Shown: piece after piece, positions 7,150 through 13,409 of the stretch | How the letters are laid out: the number at the start of each line of letters is the position of its first letter | Position numbering within the stretch: position 1 is the first letter of the stretch | Source: Gemmatimonadota bacterium | GTDB lineage: Bacteria > Gemmatimonadota > Gemmatimonadetes > Gemmatimonadales > GWC2-71-9 | Direction: 5' to 3' | Assembly (NCBI GenBank): GCA_029862935.1 | Contig: JAOTWK010000050.1 | Span: 1 to 13,409 of the forward strand | DNA length: 13,409 nt | The notes under the pieces: generated by a model | Databases searched by the model: none | What the model saw: the letters and a program-made list of their open reading frames with translations, nothing else | What the model was told of the DNA's origin: nothing | Made by a program: the position numbers and the translations under genes

Positions 7150-8434
7150 AGGTGCCGCCCTCCAGGAAGTCCCACACCAAGTACGCCATCGCCTTGATGC
7201 CGATTGGCACGGCGCCGTCATCGGCCTGGAAGGTTGACGTGTGGTGGTTCCCGGAGGACGTGCCCTCCTTCTGGGTACCGAGTCGGTAGTAGAAGCCGGG
7301 GACCTGGTTTGCAAAGTACGAGAAGTCTTCCGCAACCGTCGCTGGTTCCAAGAGCAGGACGTTGTCGGCGCCGACGGTACGCTCGAGGCTCGCGAGCATA
7401 CGTGCGGTGAGCGCACGGTCGTTGACCGTTACGGGGATACCCTTCTCATAGTCGAGTTCGTAGGACCCTCTTCCGGCTGCGGTGACGCCGGCGAGGATCT
7501 CATGCATGCGCTGCTCGACGAGATCCTGTGCGTCCTTCGAGTACGTGCGGACGGTGCCTTGGAGCTCGACCTCGTCGGGAATGATGTTCCAGCGAGTCCC
7601 ACCGTGGATCCGCCCGACCGTGACGACACCGGGCTCCATCGGAGAAAGGTTACGCGAGCGGATCGTCTGGAGAGCCGTGATCACGTGTGCCGCAATGACC
7701 ACCGGATCGGCACTCAAGTGGGGTGATGCGCCGTGGGCACCTTGGCCGGTAACTGTAATCGTGAACTGGTCGGCGGCGGCAAGTGCGGGCCCCGGGGTGT
7801 AGCCAATGGTTCCGACCGGCATGTTCCACATGGTGTGCAGGCCGAAGATCGCTGCAGGACGCGGATCTTCCAGCACGCCCTCCTGCACCATGAGCGCCGC
7901 CCCCCCCTCCTCCCCTGGCGGTGGTCCCTCCTCTGCCGGCTGGAAAATGAATTTCACCGTGCCAGGGAGATCGTCCCGGAGTGCCGCCAGCACCTCTGCA
8001 AGTCCAAGCTGCACCGCCATGTGGATGTCGTGGCCGCACGCGTGCGAGACCCCGACCTCTTGACCGAGGTACGTGGCCTGCGCCGTCGACTTGAACGCGA
8101 AAGGCGTGTCTTCCGTGACGGGAAGCGCATCCATGTCGGCGCGGACCGCGACGACAGGACCCGGTCGGCCTCCCCGGAGGATTCCAACGACACCGGTGTG
8201 TGCGACGTCCGTATCGACGATGTCGAATTGCAGCCGCCGCAGCCACTCCGCAATCAGGTGAGCCGTGGCAAACTCACGGTTCCCCAGTTCCGGGTTCTGA
8301 TGCAAGTGGTGTCGGACGTCCACGACCGACGCCGTGACCCGCTCGATCTCCGCATCGATGCGGCTGTATTGCGCGACGGCGGGGACCGTGCAGAGAGAGA
8401 CGCTCAAGAAGAGGAGAAACAATTGTCGATTCAT
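7148..8434 (-). CDS. Exported M20D-family amidohydrolase / aminoacylase-like metallopeptidase
   Basis: A 428-residue hydrolase of the M20D group (hippurate hydrolase, N-acyl-amino-acid and IAA-amino-acid hydrolase relatives) that would cleave an amide bond with two divalent metals. An N-terminal signal peptide is visible (MNRQLF, hydrophobic 5-20, A-V-A before Q22), so it acts outside the cytoplasm, which is less usual for this family. The dinuclear metal site is intact: C133 and H135 in HACGHDIH, E168/E169 in QPAEEG, H200 in FGLHT, and a C-terminal His in the NHHTSTF segment. The dimerisation lid follows from about 210 (ITVTGQGAHGASPH). There is no strong Shine-Dalgarno before the ATG, but the signal peptide fixes the start. 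It stands alone, tail to tail with the thioredoxin-fold gene. Substrate is not predictable. Confidence 0.93.
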   Translation of the reverse strand: MNRQLFLLFLSVSLCTVPAVAQYSRIDAEIERVTASVVDVRHHLHQNPELGNREFATAHLIAEWLRRLQFDIVDTDVAHTGVVGILRGGRPGPVVAVRADMDALPVTEDTPFAFKSTAQATYLGQEVGVSHACGHDIHMAVQLGLAEVLAALRDDLPGTVKFIFQPAEEGPPPGEEGGAALMVQEGVLEDPRPAAIFGLHTMWNMPVGTIGYTPGPALAAADQFTITVTGQGAHGASPHLSADPVVIAAHVITALQTIRSRNLSPMEPGVVTVGRIHGGTRWNIIPDEVELQGTVRTYSKDAQDLVEQRMHEILAGVTAAGRGSYELDYEKGIPVTVNDRALTARMLASLERTVGADNVLLLEPATVAEDFSYFANQVPGFYYRLGTQKEGTSSGNHHTSTFQADDGAVPIGIKAMAYLVWDFLEGGT

Positions 8435-8544
8435 GTGGTAGTGCCTGTTGAAAGCTCGGGATCACGGCGGACAGCTGGGCAATTGTAGACTGGAACCAAC
8501 CGCTGACGCTAGACTTCACCTGACAATAGCGCAAGGAAGACACC

Positions 8545-8682
8545 GTGACACGGCAGGGCTTGTTCTTACTCGGCGCGATGTTGACGGCGTGCACCTTCGG
8601 GGGCGGCGACCCGCCAGCTGAACTGATGGAAGGCGATCGCGACTTGGCGGAGCGTGGCGTCGACGGCTGGGTGTCGTATTAG
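8545..8682 (+). pseudogene. Truncated lipoprotein, probable remnant of a DUF4440/SnoaL-like protein
   Basis: A 45-codon frame from GTG 8545, preceded by AAGGAAG 6 nt upstream, ending at TAG 8680-8682. It begins like a lipoprotein: a hydrophobic stretch and lipobox LTAC with C16 as lipidation site, then a GGGDPP linker. The rest (ELMEGDRDLAERGVDGWVSY) resembles the first helix of DUF4440/SnoaL-like lipoproteins, which normally continue WVSYF into a cone-shaped domain of roughly 110 residues. Here it stops at WVSY, and none of the three downstream plus frames carries the missing domain. The helix also seems a few residues short between GDR and AERG. The end lies 7 nt before the ATG of the next gene, suggesting a deletion joined the two. 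The family call is from memory of the motif; a genuine small lipoprotein remains possible. Confidence 0.45.
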
Positions 8683-8685
8683 ACT
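8680..8685 (+). promoter_or_regulatory. Possible -10 element of a leaderless transcript
   Basis: TAGACT fits the TANNNT -10 consensus and ends 4 nt before the ATG at 8690, where no Shine-Dalgarno is present. That arrangement would give an mRNA beginning at or next to the start codon. No clear -35 was found. The hexamer also forms part of the stop codon of the preceding remnant. Confidence 0.25.
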
Positions 8686-8689
8686 GGTC

Positions 8690-9814
8690 ATGCGTGGCGC
8701 TCAGGGGCAGTTCGGGGCGATCCGGTTCCCACAGATTGCCTGGCGCGCGGTGTTGCTAGGGCTCACCGTCTCTTCGGTATCTCGCGCCCAAGCCCAAGTC
8801 GTGCGCGGTGAAGTGATCGATTCTCTGGCGGCTCGCCCCGTCTCCGCTGCGATCGTCGTGCTTGTGGATTCGGCGGATCAGGAACGGGCGCGGGCGCTCA
8901 CCGACGCTGCAGGACGTTTTGCGATCAAGGCTGACACCCCGGGTCGCTATCGTCTGCGAACGCTCGTGGTCGGATACCGTCGGTGGGAATCGGGGTTCAT
9001 CGCGCTCGAGCGTGGTCAAAGCGTGGAGCGTCGAATCACGTTGGGGTTGGTACCCGTCGCGCTTCCCGTGCTGACCGTAGAAGCCGAACGAACGTGTGTC
9101 GTTCGACCGGAAGCAGGATTGGCCGCGGCCGCCCTGTGGGAAGAGGTCAGAAAGACGTTGGGGGTGACCCAACTGACCCTCGATCGACGGCGATATCGCT
9201 TTGCAACGGTGGTCCACACCACCGAATTCGACCGAAATCGTGCACTGCAGTCGGAGTCCAGTCAGCGCGATCTCGATTACACGGCCTTCGGGTTCGGGAG
9301 TCTCGACGCCGCAGAGCTCAGGGACCGGGGATTCGTACGGAACGACGCCGGCGGACCAATCTACTATGGGCCTGACGCGCGGCTCCTGGTGTCGGATGTG
9401 TTCCTCGATGGGCATTGCTTTCGCGTGGAACGCACTCGACAGCCAGGCGTCATCGGCCTCGCGTTCGAGCCGGTAGGTGACCAATCGAAGCCGGATATCG
9501 AGGGGGCACTCTGGCTCGACTCGGCCACGGTTTCACTCGTGGGACTCGAGTGGCGCTATACGGCTCAACCTCGCTGGGCGCGGGATGGGGACCCCGGAGG
9601 GTCGATGGAGTTCGCGCAGCTTCCCAATGGCGCCTGGTTTGTGCGTCGCTGGACATTGCGGGCACCCATTGCGCGCGTGATCGCCGGGCGCGCAGACACG
9701 TTGTTGCACGGCACGAAAGTGCGCGAAGGACTCGTTGTCGAAGTGTTGACGGCGGGAGGTGACGTGGTGGTGCGGTTCGACTCGGCAGGTGCTGTTCTCA
9801 GACAGCGTCACTAG
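8690..9814 (+). CDS. Exported protein with N-terminal carboxypeptidase-regulatory-like domain
   Basis: A 374-residue secreted protein. After a longish n-region come a hydrophobic segment (AVLLGLTVSS, about 20-29) and a probable cleavage site after AQAQ36. Residues 37-120 form a carboxypeptidase-regulatory-like (transthyretin-type beta-sandwich) domain: VRGEVIDSLAARPVSAAIVV, then LTDAAGRFAIKA and GRYRLRTLVVGYR. The remaining 250 residues start with ERTCVVRPEAG and LWEEVRK and become beta-rich. This layout is recognisable from many Gemmatimonadota envelope proteins of unknown function; no TonB-dependent barrel follows, so it is not a SusC-type receptor. A GTG at 8654 would add 12 residues but has no usable spacer; ATG 8690 gives the better signal peptide. 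Its stop shares the CTAG palindrome with the convergent epimerase stop. Function unknown; probably envelope-associated. Confidence 0.85.
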   Translation: MRGAQGQFGAIRFPQIAWRAVLLGLTVSSVSRAQAQVVRGEVIDSLAARPVSAAIVVLVDSADQERARALTDAAGRFAIKADTPGRYRLRTLVVGYRRWESGFIALERGQSVERRITLGLVPVALPVLTVEAERTCVVRPEAGLAAAALWEEVRKTLGVTQLTLDRRRYRFATVVHTTEFDRNRALQSESSQRDLDYTAFGFGSLDAAELRDRGFVRNDAGGPIYYGPDARLLVSDVFLDGHCFRVERTRQPGVIGLAFEPVGDQSKPDIEGALWLDSATVSLVGLEWRYTAQPRWARDGDPGGSMEFAQLPNGAWFVRRWTLRAPIARVIAGRADTLLHGTKVREGLVVEVLTAGGDVVVRFDSAGAVLRQRH

Positions 9815-10806
9815 CCCTGTTGGTCCATGAACCACCGCACGGTCCGGCCAAACGCTTGGGTGGGCGGGGTTGTCGGACGCCAGTCTAACTCATGTGTGGC
9901 GCGTGCGGAGGTGTAGGGGTTGTCACGCGCCATGAATTGGCCACTCGACGATCCCACGCCTGTGTAGCGTCCCGGTCGTACCAGCCGATGCGCCCAATGC
10001 CATGCGGTCCCAGCCATCGTCGCTGCCCGCACGGGGACGCGAACCTCTCGCAGTCGCCGACCGGTGACCTCCCCGACGATGCGGTAAAACTCCTGCTGGG
10101 TGAGGCCGCCATCGTTGGCAGTGTTGAACGGCCCCGTGATGTGGGGCCGATCGAGCGCTGACATCAACGCGTCAATCACGTTTCCTATGTAGACCATCGC
10201 CAGCTGATTGTGCCCCGACCCTACCACAGGCGCGACACCGAAGCGGAGGAGACCAAGAAGTCGCGAGAGAAAGAGTCGCTCGCGCTCACCGTAGATCACG
10301 CACGGTCTCAGTGCCACGGCCGATGCGTCGTGAGCGCCCGCGACTTCCCACAGCACCTGCTCGGCCTCCCGCTTCGAGCGCGCGTAGAAGTCGGCTGGTG
10401 CAATTGTTCCGAATGGTGCATCCTCTCCGACCTCGTCGGTCCCGTCGGTGCCAGGCTGCCGACCGTAGACGGCCACGGACGAAATGTGCACAAGGCGGGC
10501 ACCGAGCCGTGCTGCGGTCTCGGCGGCAAGCCGGGTGCCCTCCACATTGACGCTTCGATAGACATCCCATTTGGTGGGTGTCGTGACGAGTGCCGCGGCA
10601 TGAATGATGGCCTCGCTGCGTTCAGCCGCGTTCCAGCTCACACGGTCTTCTACGGATCCCCGTGTGGGATCGGCGCCCAGCGTCCGGACGAAGTCAGCAC
10701 CCTGCCGGGAGCGCACGAGGGCACGGACCTCGTGGCCAGTAGTGGTAAGCCGTTCGATCGCGTGGCTGCCGACGAGCCCTGTCCCACCAGTGACGAACAC
10801 CCTCAT
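9811..10806 (-). CDS. NAD(P)-dependent epimerase/dehydratase (extended SDR)
   Basis: A 331-residue extended short-chain dehydrogenase/reductase. It shows the Rossmann motif TGGTGLVG (6-13), a DPTRGSVED segment typical of the adenine-side loop, IIHAAALV, the catalytic Ser in HISSVAVYG (S110) and the YARSK catalytic pair Y141/K145. The C-terminal half (VIYGERER, YIGNVIDAL, FNTANDG) is the substrate domain. Nucleotide-sugar epimerases, dihydroflavonol-reductase-like and 3-beta-HSD-like enzymes share this pattern, so the substrate is open. The ATG at 10806 overlaps the upstream transporter stop as ATGA; the much longer open frame upstream (to 11364) is only antiphase reading through the transporter gene. 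It is the last gene of the glcF-ygfZ-transporter operon and has no obvious functional link to it. Confidence 0.92.
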   Translation of the reverse strand: MRVFVTGGTGLVGSHAIERLTTTGHEVRALVRSRQGADFVRTLGADPTRGSVEDRVSWNAAERSEAIIHAAALVTTPTKWDVYRSVNVEGTRLAAETAARLGARLVHISSVAVYGRQPGTDGTDEVGEDAPFGTIAPADFYARSKREAEQVLWEVAGAHDASAVALRPCVIYGERERLFLSRLLGLLRFGVAPVVGSGHNQLAMVYIGNVIDALMSALDRPHITGPFNTANDGGLTQQEFYRIVGEVTGRRLREVRVPVRAATMAGTAWHWAHRLVRPGRYTGVGSSSGQFMARDNPYTSARATHELDWRPTTPPTQAFGRTVRWFMDQQG

Positions 10807-11996
10807 AGGGCGAGAAGGATAGCGCGCGTGCCCAGCACGCCACACAGGGCCACGACGAGACCCCCGAGAACGTTCCCACGCCACGTGTTGACGTGCCGTC
10901 CCAGACGCCGCCGATCGTTCATTGCAACGAGCAGGACGAGTGCTACGATCGGCAGTACGAGGCCGTTGACGACTTGGGCCACCAGAATGAGTGGCACGGG
11001 ACGTACACTGAGGAGGGCAGCCGCACTCCCAATGCCTACACATCCGATCCACACCACCCGCGCCAGTGGCCGTCGCGTGTTGCGGTCGCGGCCGAGCGTG
11101 TCGAGGACGGTGTATGCGGCTGCAAGCGGCGCGGTGATCGCCGATGACACGCCGGCTGCGGCGTAGCCGAGGGCGAAGGCGTGGCTCGCCCAGGACCCAA
11201 GCAGAGGTTGCAGTTGAGCAGCCATGTCGGATGCCGATTGCACGTCGGCGCCATTCAACGCCGCAGCGGCGGTCACGACGACGGCTCCCGACACGAGGCC
11301 GCCGAGTCCAATCGCGACCACGAGATCCAGGCGAACGGCGCCCAAGTCCGCGACACTCGACCAACGCTCCCGTACGGCCGCAGCGTGGAGGAAGAGGTTG
11401 TAGGGAACGATGGTGGTTCCGACCAACGCCAGAGCGGTGAACTCACTCGCTGGAGGAAGACCCGGAGTGACCACTGCCTTGATGAGCTTGCCGATGTTGG
11501 GCGCAACGAGAACGGCGGTGGCGAGAAACACCACGCCCATGACTGCGACACACCCGGCGAGCACTCGCTCGAGCAGTTGGTAACGCCCCGTCCACAAAAG
11601 CAGACCCGCGATCGCAGTGCCGATGCCGATCCATCCCCGCAGTGGAATGCCCGTTATCGATTCGAGTCCTAACGCGGCGCCCGTGAGGTTGCCGGCTTCG
11701 TAGGCTGCCGCGCCGCTCACGACGGCGAAGGCGGCGAGTGCTGCGAGACCAACGCCAAGCCATCGGGGGCCACCGACGTTGCGGAGAGCCTGGCCCAGTC
11801 CGGCATCCGTCACCAGTCCGAGGCGCGCACTCATTTCCTGCAACACGATCGTGGCGACCGTGGCGAAGGCGAGAGCCCACAGGAGCGTCACCCCGTGCCG
11901 GGCGCCAGCCAACGTGGCTGTGGTGACCGTACCAGGTCCGATGAACGCGGCCGCAATGATCACACCCGGTCCGATGCCGCGCCACGTTCGCGTCAC
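10803..11996 (-). CDS. NRAMP-superfamily (SLC11-like) transporter with non-canonical ion-site motifs
   Basis: A 397-residue polytopic inner-membrane protein with about 10-11 hydrophobic segments and the NRAMP layout. Canonical NRAMPs bind Mn2+/Fe2+ with DPGN in TM1 and A-x-x-MPHN in TM6. Here TM1 reads FIGPGTVTTAT (G20-P21-G22-T23), losing the metal-binding Asp and Asn, and TM6 reads GTTIVPYNLFLHA (V197-P198-Y199-N200), replacing Met and the His of MPHN. The helix-breaking Pro residues and the NLFLHA continuation are kept, so the fold is not in doubt but Mn/Fe selectivity is. The GPGTVT form recurs in a bacterial NRAMP-like subgroup, so this is a distinct type rather than a damaged copy. It starts at a GTG overlapping the ygfZ stop (GTGA), without a Shine-Dalgarno, and overlaps the epimerase gene as ATGA; coupled translation is likely. 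Confidence 0.9.
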   Translation of the reverse strand: MTRTWRGIGPGVIIAAAFIGPGTVTTATLAGARHGVTLLWALAFATVATIVLQEMSARLGLVTDAGLGQALRNVGGPRWLGVGLAALAAFAVVSGAAAYEAGNLTGAALGLESITGIPLRGWIGIGTAIAGLLLWTGRYQLLERVLAGCVAVMGVVFLATAVLVAPNIGKLIKAVVTPGLPPASEFTALALVGTTIVPYNLFLHAAAVRERWSSVADLGAVRLDLVVAIGLGGLVSGAVVVTAAAALNGADVQSASDMAAQLQPLLGSWASHAFALGYAAAGVSSAITAPLAAAYTVLDTLGRDRNTRRPLARVVWIGCVGIGSAAALLSVRPVPLILVAQVVNGLVLPIVALVLLVAMNDRRRLGRHVNTWRGNVLGGLVVALCGVLGTRAILLAL

Positions 11997-13003
11997 GGGA
12001 GATCAAATGGGAGGTCGCGGATCGTTGCGGATCTGCCGAGTGCGGCAACGTGTGTGCCCGGGTCGACTTCACGCCGAACGAGACCCAGACCAATCCACGC
12101 CTCCAGAGGAGCGAGCCACACGACGGTGGTGACGTGCCCAACTGCGGTGTCCCCGAGGAAGATGGTGGTGTCGCGCGCATCGGGTGGCTCGTCCCACACG
12201 AGACCGAGCACCCGTCGATTCACGTGACCGCGGAAGTGGACTCGTGCCACGGTTTCCTGCCCGGTGAAGCATCCCTTGGAGTACGACACGCCGTCGATTT
12301 CGTCGAACCGCACTTCCTGCGGGAGCGTCTTGTCACCGATTTCCGATCCCAAGCTGGGCCACCCGGCCAGCACCCTCGCGAGCTCCAAGGTGGCCACCGA
12401 TCCTGCCATGACCCCACCCGCCTCCAACAGGGTCAGGAGCTCCTCCGTGGTCTCCCGCGGCACGGTGAGCTGAAAGACAAACGGAGCGTCCCGAGGTGAT
12501 CGCGCACAGGTATACATGATGCTGCCCAGCGTCGACTGGGTCACGCGGCCAGGGGCGGGTACCACGATGTCCGTGCGTTCCAGACGCTCGACCGCCGCCG
12601 GACCGACGATGCGCAGTGTCGTGAGCTCTGCAGATCGATCCGTCATGCGCGCAAGGCGCGGCGGAAGTGAGCGCTGGAACACCTCGACGAGTGGCCCGCG
12701 CCCAGCGGAGGGGACCGACAAGTGGACGTCGCTCGCGATGCGGGCACTCCAGAGATCCGTGACGATCATGCCCTTCGGAGTGAGGACTGCCCCGTAGACG
12801 AACCCGTTTGCCCCTGGAGCCTCGATGTCGTTCGTCAGTACGCCCTGGAGGCACGTGATGGTGCCTGAGCCGGAGACCGAGAGTGCGGCGACGTCGGTCA
12901 CGGTGGCAACCGCCCCACTCATGACGGCCTCGGCCTCGACTGGGTTGAGATCGTTCGGCGCCAACCGGCGGAGGGGACGGTCGGGCGAGGTGTCAGCGGT
13001 CAT
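11993..13003 (-). CDS. ygfZ: YgfZ/GcvT-fold folate-binding protein (Fe-S cluster assembly/repair)
   Basis: A 336-residue member of the YgfZ group, which is related to the T-protein of glycine cleavage and supports biogenesis or repair of certain [4Fe-4S] enzymes in a tetrahydrofolate-dependent way. The signature KGCFTGQE lies at 243-250 with the conserved Cys at 245, after LPQEVRFDEIDGVS; the N-terminal GSGTITCLQGVLTNDI and GAVLTPKG segments are also typical. The ATG at 13003 overlaps the end of glcF by 11 nt; a longer frame from 13072 would add 23 residues lying inside glcF and is not supported. Placing it directly behind an Fe-S oxidoreductase subunit fits a maturation role. Length is close to E. 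coli YgfZ (326). Confidence 0.93.
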   Translation of the reverse strand: MTADTSPDRPLRRLAPNDLNPVEAEAVMSGAVATVTDVAALSVSGSGTITCLQGVLTNDIEAPGANGFVYGAVLTPKGMIVTDLWSARIASDVHLSVPSAGRGPLVEVFQRSLPPRLARMTDRSAELTTLRIVGPAAVERLERTDIVVPAPGRVTQSTLGSIMYTCARSPRDAPFVFQLTVPRETTEELLTLLEAGGVMAGSVATLELARVLAGWPSLGSEIGDKTLPQEVRFDEIDGVSYSKGCFTGQETVARVHFRGHVNRRVLGLVWDEPPDARDTTIFLGDTAVGHVTTVVWLAPLEAWIGLGLVRREVDPGTHVAALGRSATIRDLPFDLP

Positions 13004-13409
13004 AGTACCCAGCGCGCTGATATGATGCGTCCAACAGTTCCACAGGGTGAACGACGGGGATCGTAACCCCAACCGCCCTCAGGCCCGCGCCGATCTGCAT
13101 GATGCATCCGGGGTTCCCGGTTGCGACCACATCGGGCCGCGCTTGTTCGAGGGCGGCGATCTTCCGGTCGAGCACGGCCCCCGAGATTTCCGGTTGTGAG
13201 AACGTGAAGCTCCCTGCACTGCCGCAGCACAGCTCGGCCTCCTCGTGTGAGACGAACTCTACTCCGTCGATCGCGGCGAGTAGATCGAGTGGCTCCCGGG
13301 AAATTCCTTGCGCGTGGAGCAGGTGACAAGGTGGATCGTACGCGACGCGCACACCGGGCAACGTGCCCCGCCGGAGACCGACAGCAGCCAAGACTTCACT
13401 GACATCTTT
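12993..13409 (-). CDS. glcF: Glycolate oxidase iron-sulfur subunit (GlcF-like), C-terminal fragment at window edge
   Basis: The frame is open from the right edge to TGA 12995-12993, so only the last 138 residues are visible. They contain the final CCG (heterodisulfide-reductase-type) domain: a KDVSEVL lead-in, YDPPCHLLHAQG, ELCCGSAGSF and NPGCIMQIG, matching the C-terminus of GlcF, the Fe-S subunit that accepts electrons from the FAD subunits GlcD/GlcE during glycolate oxidation at the membrane. Related CCG proteins (lactate utilisation LutA, GlpC) share the domain; the GSAGSF and NPGC contexts favour GlcF. The apparent TTG start at 13391 is not the real start because the conserved sequence continues upstream of it. 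Expect glcD/glcE-like genes beyond the window. Confidence 0.88.
   Translation of the reverse strand, partial: KDVSEVLAAVGLRRGTLPGVRVAYDPPCHLLHAQGISREPLDLLAAIDGVEFVSHEEAELCCGSAGSFTFSQPEISGAVLDRKIAALEQARPDVVATGNPGCIMQIGAGLRAVGVTIPVVHPVELLDASYQRAGYYDR

Noticed and set aside
8486..8687. Direct repeat TAGACTGG (8486-8493 and 8680-8687) flanking the truncated lipoprotein, as a transposon target duplication or deletion end
   Set aside because: An 8-bp match within about 200 bp is expected by chance fairly often, and no mobile-element sequence lies between the copies.
10807..11364. N-terminal extension of the epimerase frame
   Set aside because: It is Arg-rich out-of-frame reading of the transporter gene; the Rossmann motif begins immediately after the ATG at 10806.

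Overview
The window is GC-rich, densely coded bacterial DNA. The best guess for the source is Gemmatimonadota or a close relative. The clues are a secreted protein with an N-terminal carboxypeptidase-regulatory-like domain followed by a Cys/Arg/Pro-Glu region of the sort common in that phylum, an exported M20D amidohydrolase, and the remnant of what looks like a DUF4440-type lipoprotein. This is inference from protein style; there is no rRNA or other taxonomic marker here.

Positions 1-6409, all on the minus strand, hold a formate dehydrogenase operon. In transcription order it contains fdhD (sulfurtransferase for the Mo/W-bisPGD cofactor), a NuoE-NuoF fusion (NAD-reducing diaphorase subunit), a catalytic subunit fdhA, and a class V aminotransferase (cysteine desulfurase/selenocysteine lyase fold) that runs off the left edge. 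The central result is that fdhA is one gene, 1104-3851, interrupted by an in-frame UGA at 2760-2762. That UGA lies exactly where formate dehydrogenases carry the catalytic Sec/Cys. It is followed by a hairpin whose apical GGUCU loop begins 18 nt after the UGA, the layout known for the E. coli fdhF SECIS. A standard gene caller would split it into a 363-aa N-terminal and an approximately 550-aa C-terminal piece. The last three genes overlap by 4 nt (ATGA, GTGA), so they are probably translationally coupled.

Positions 6410-9814 are a mixed region. It holds a plus-strand thioredoxin-fold protein divergent from fdhD, a minus-strand exported M20 amidohydrolase convergent with it, a 45-codon truncated lipoprotein reading frame, and the plus-strand exported carboxypeptidase-regulatory-like protein.

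Positions 9811-13409, minus strand, form a second tightly packed operon. In transcription order it contains glcF (glycolate oxidase Fe-S subunit, only the C-terminal part visible), ygfZ (folate-binding Fe-S assembly/repair protein), an NRAMP-superfamily transporter with altered ion-site motifs, and an NAD-dependent epimerase/dehydratase. Successive genes overlap by 11, 4 and 4 nt. Together the two operons suggest an organism that oxidises small C1/C2 acids (formate, possibly glycolate) with metal- and Fe-S-rich enzymes and makes selenoproteins. No tRNA, rRNA, CRISPR array or insertion sequence was seen, and no stretch over 300 bp lacks a gene.
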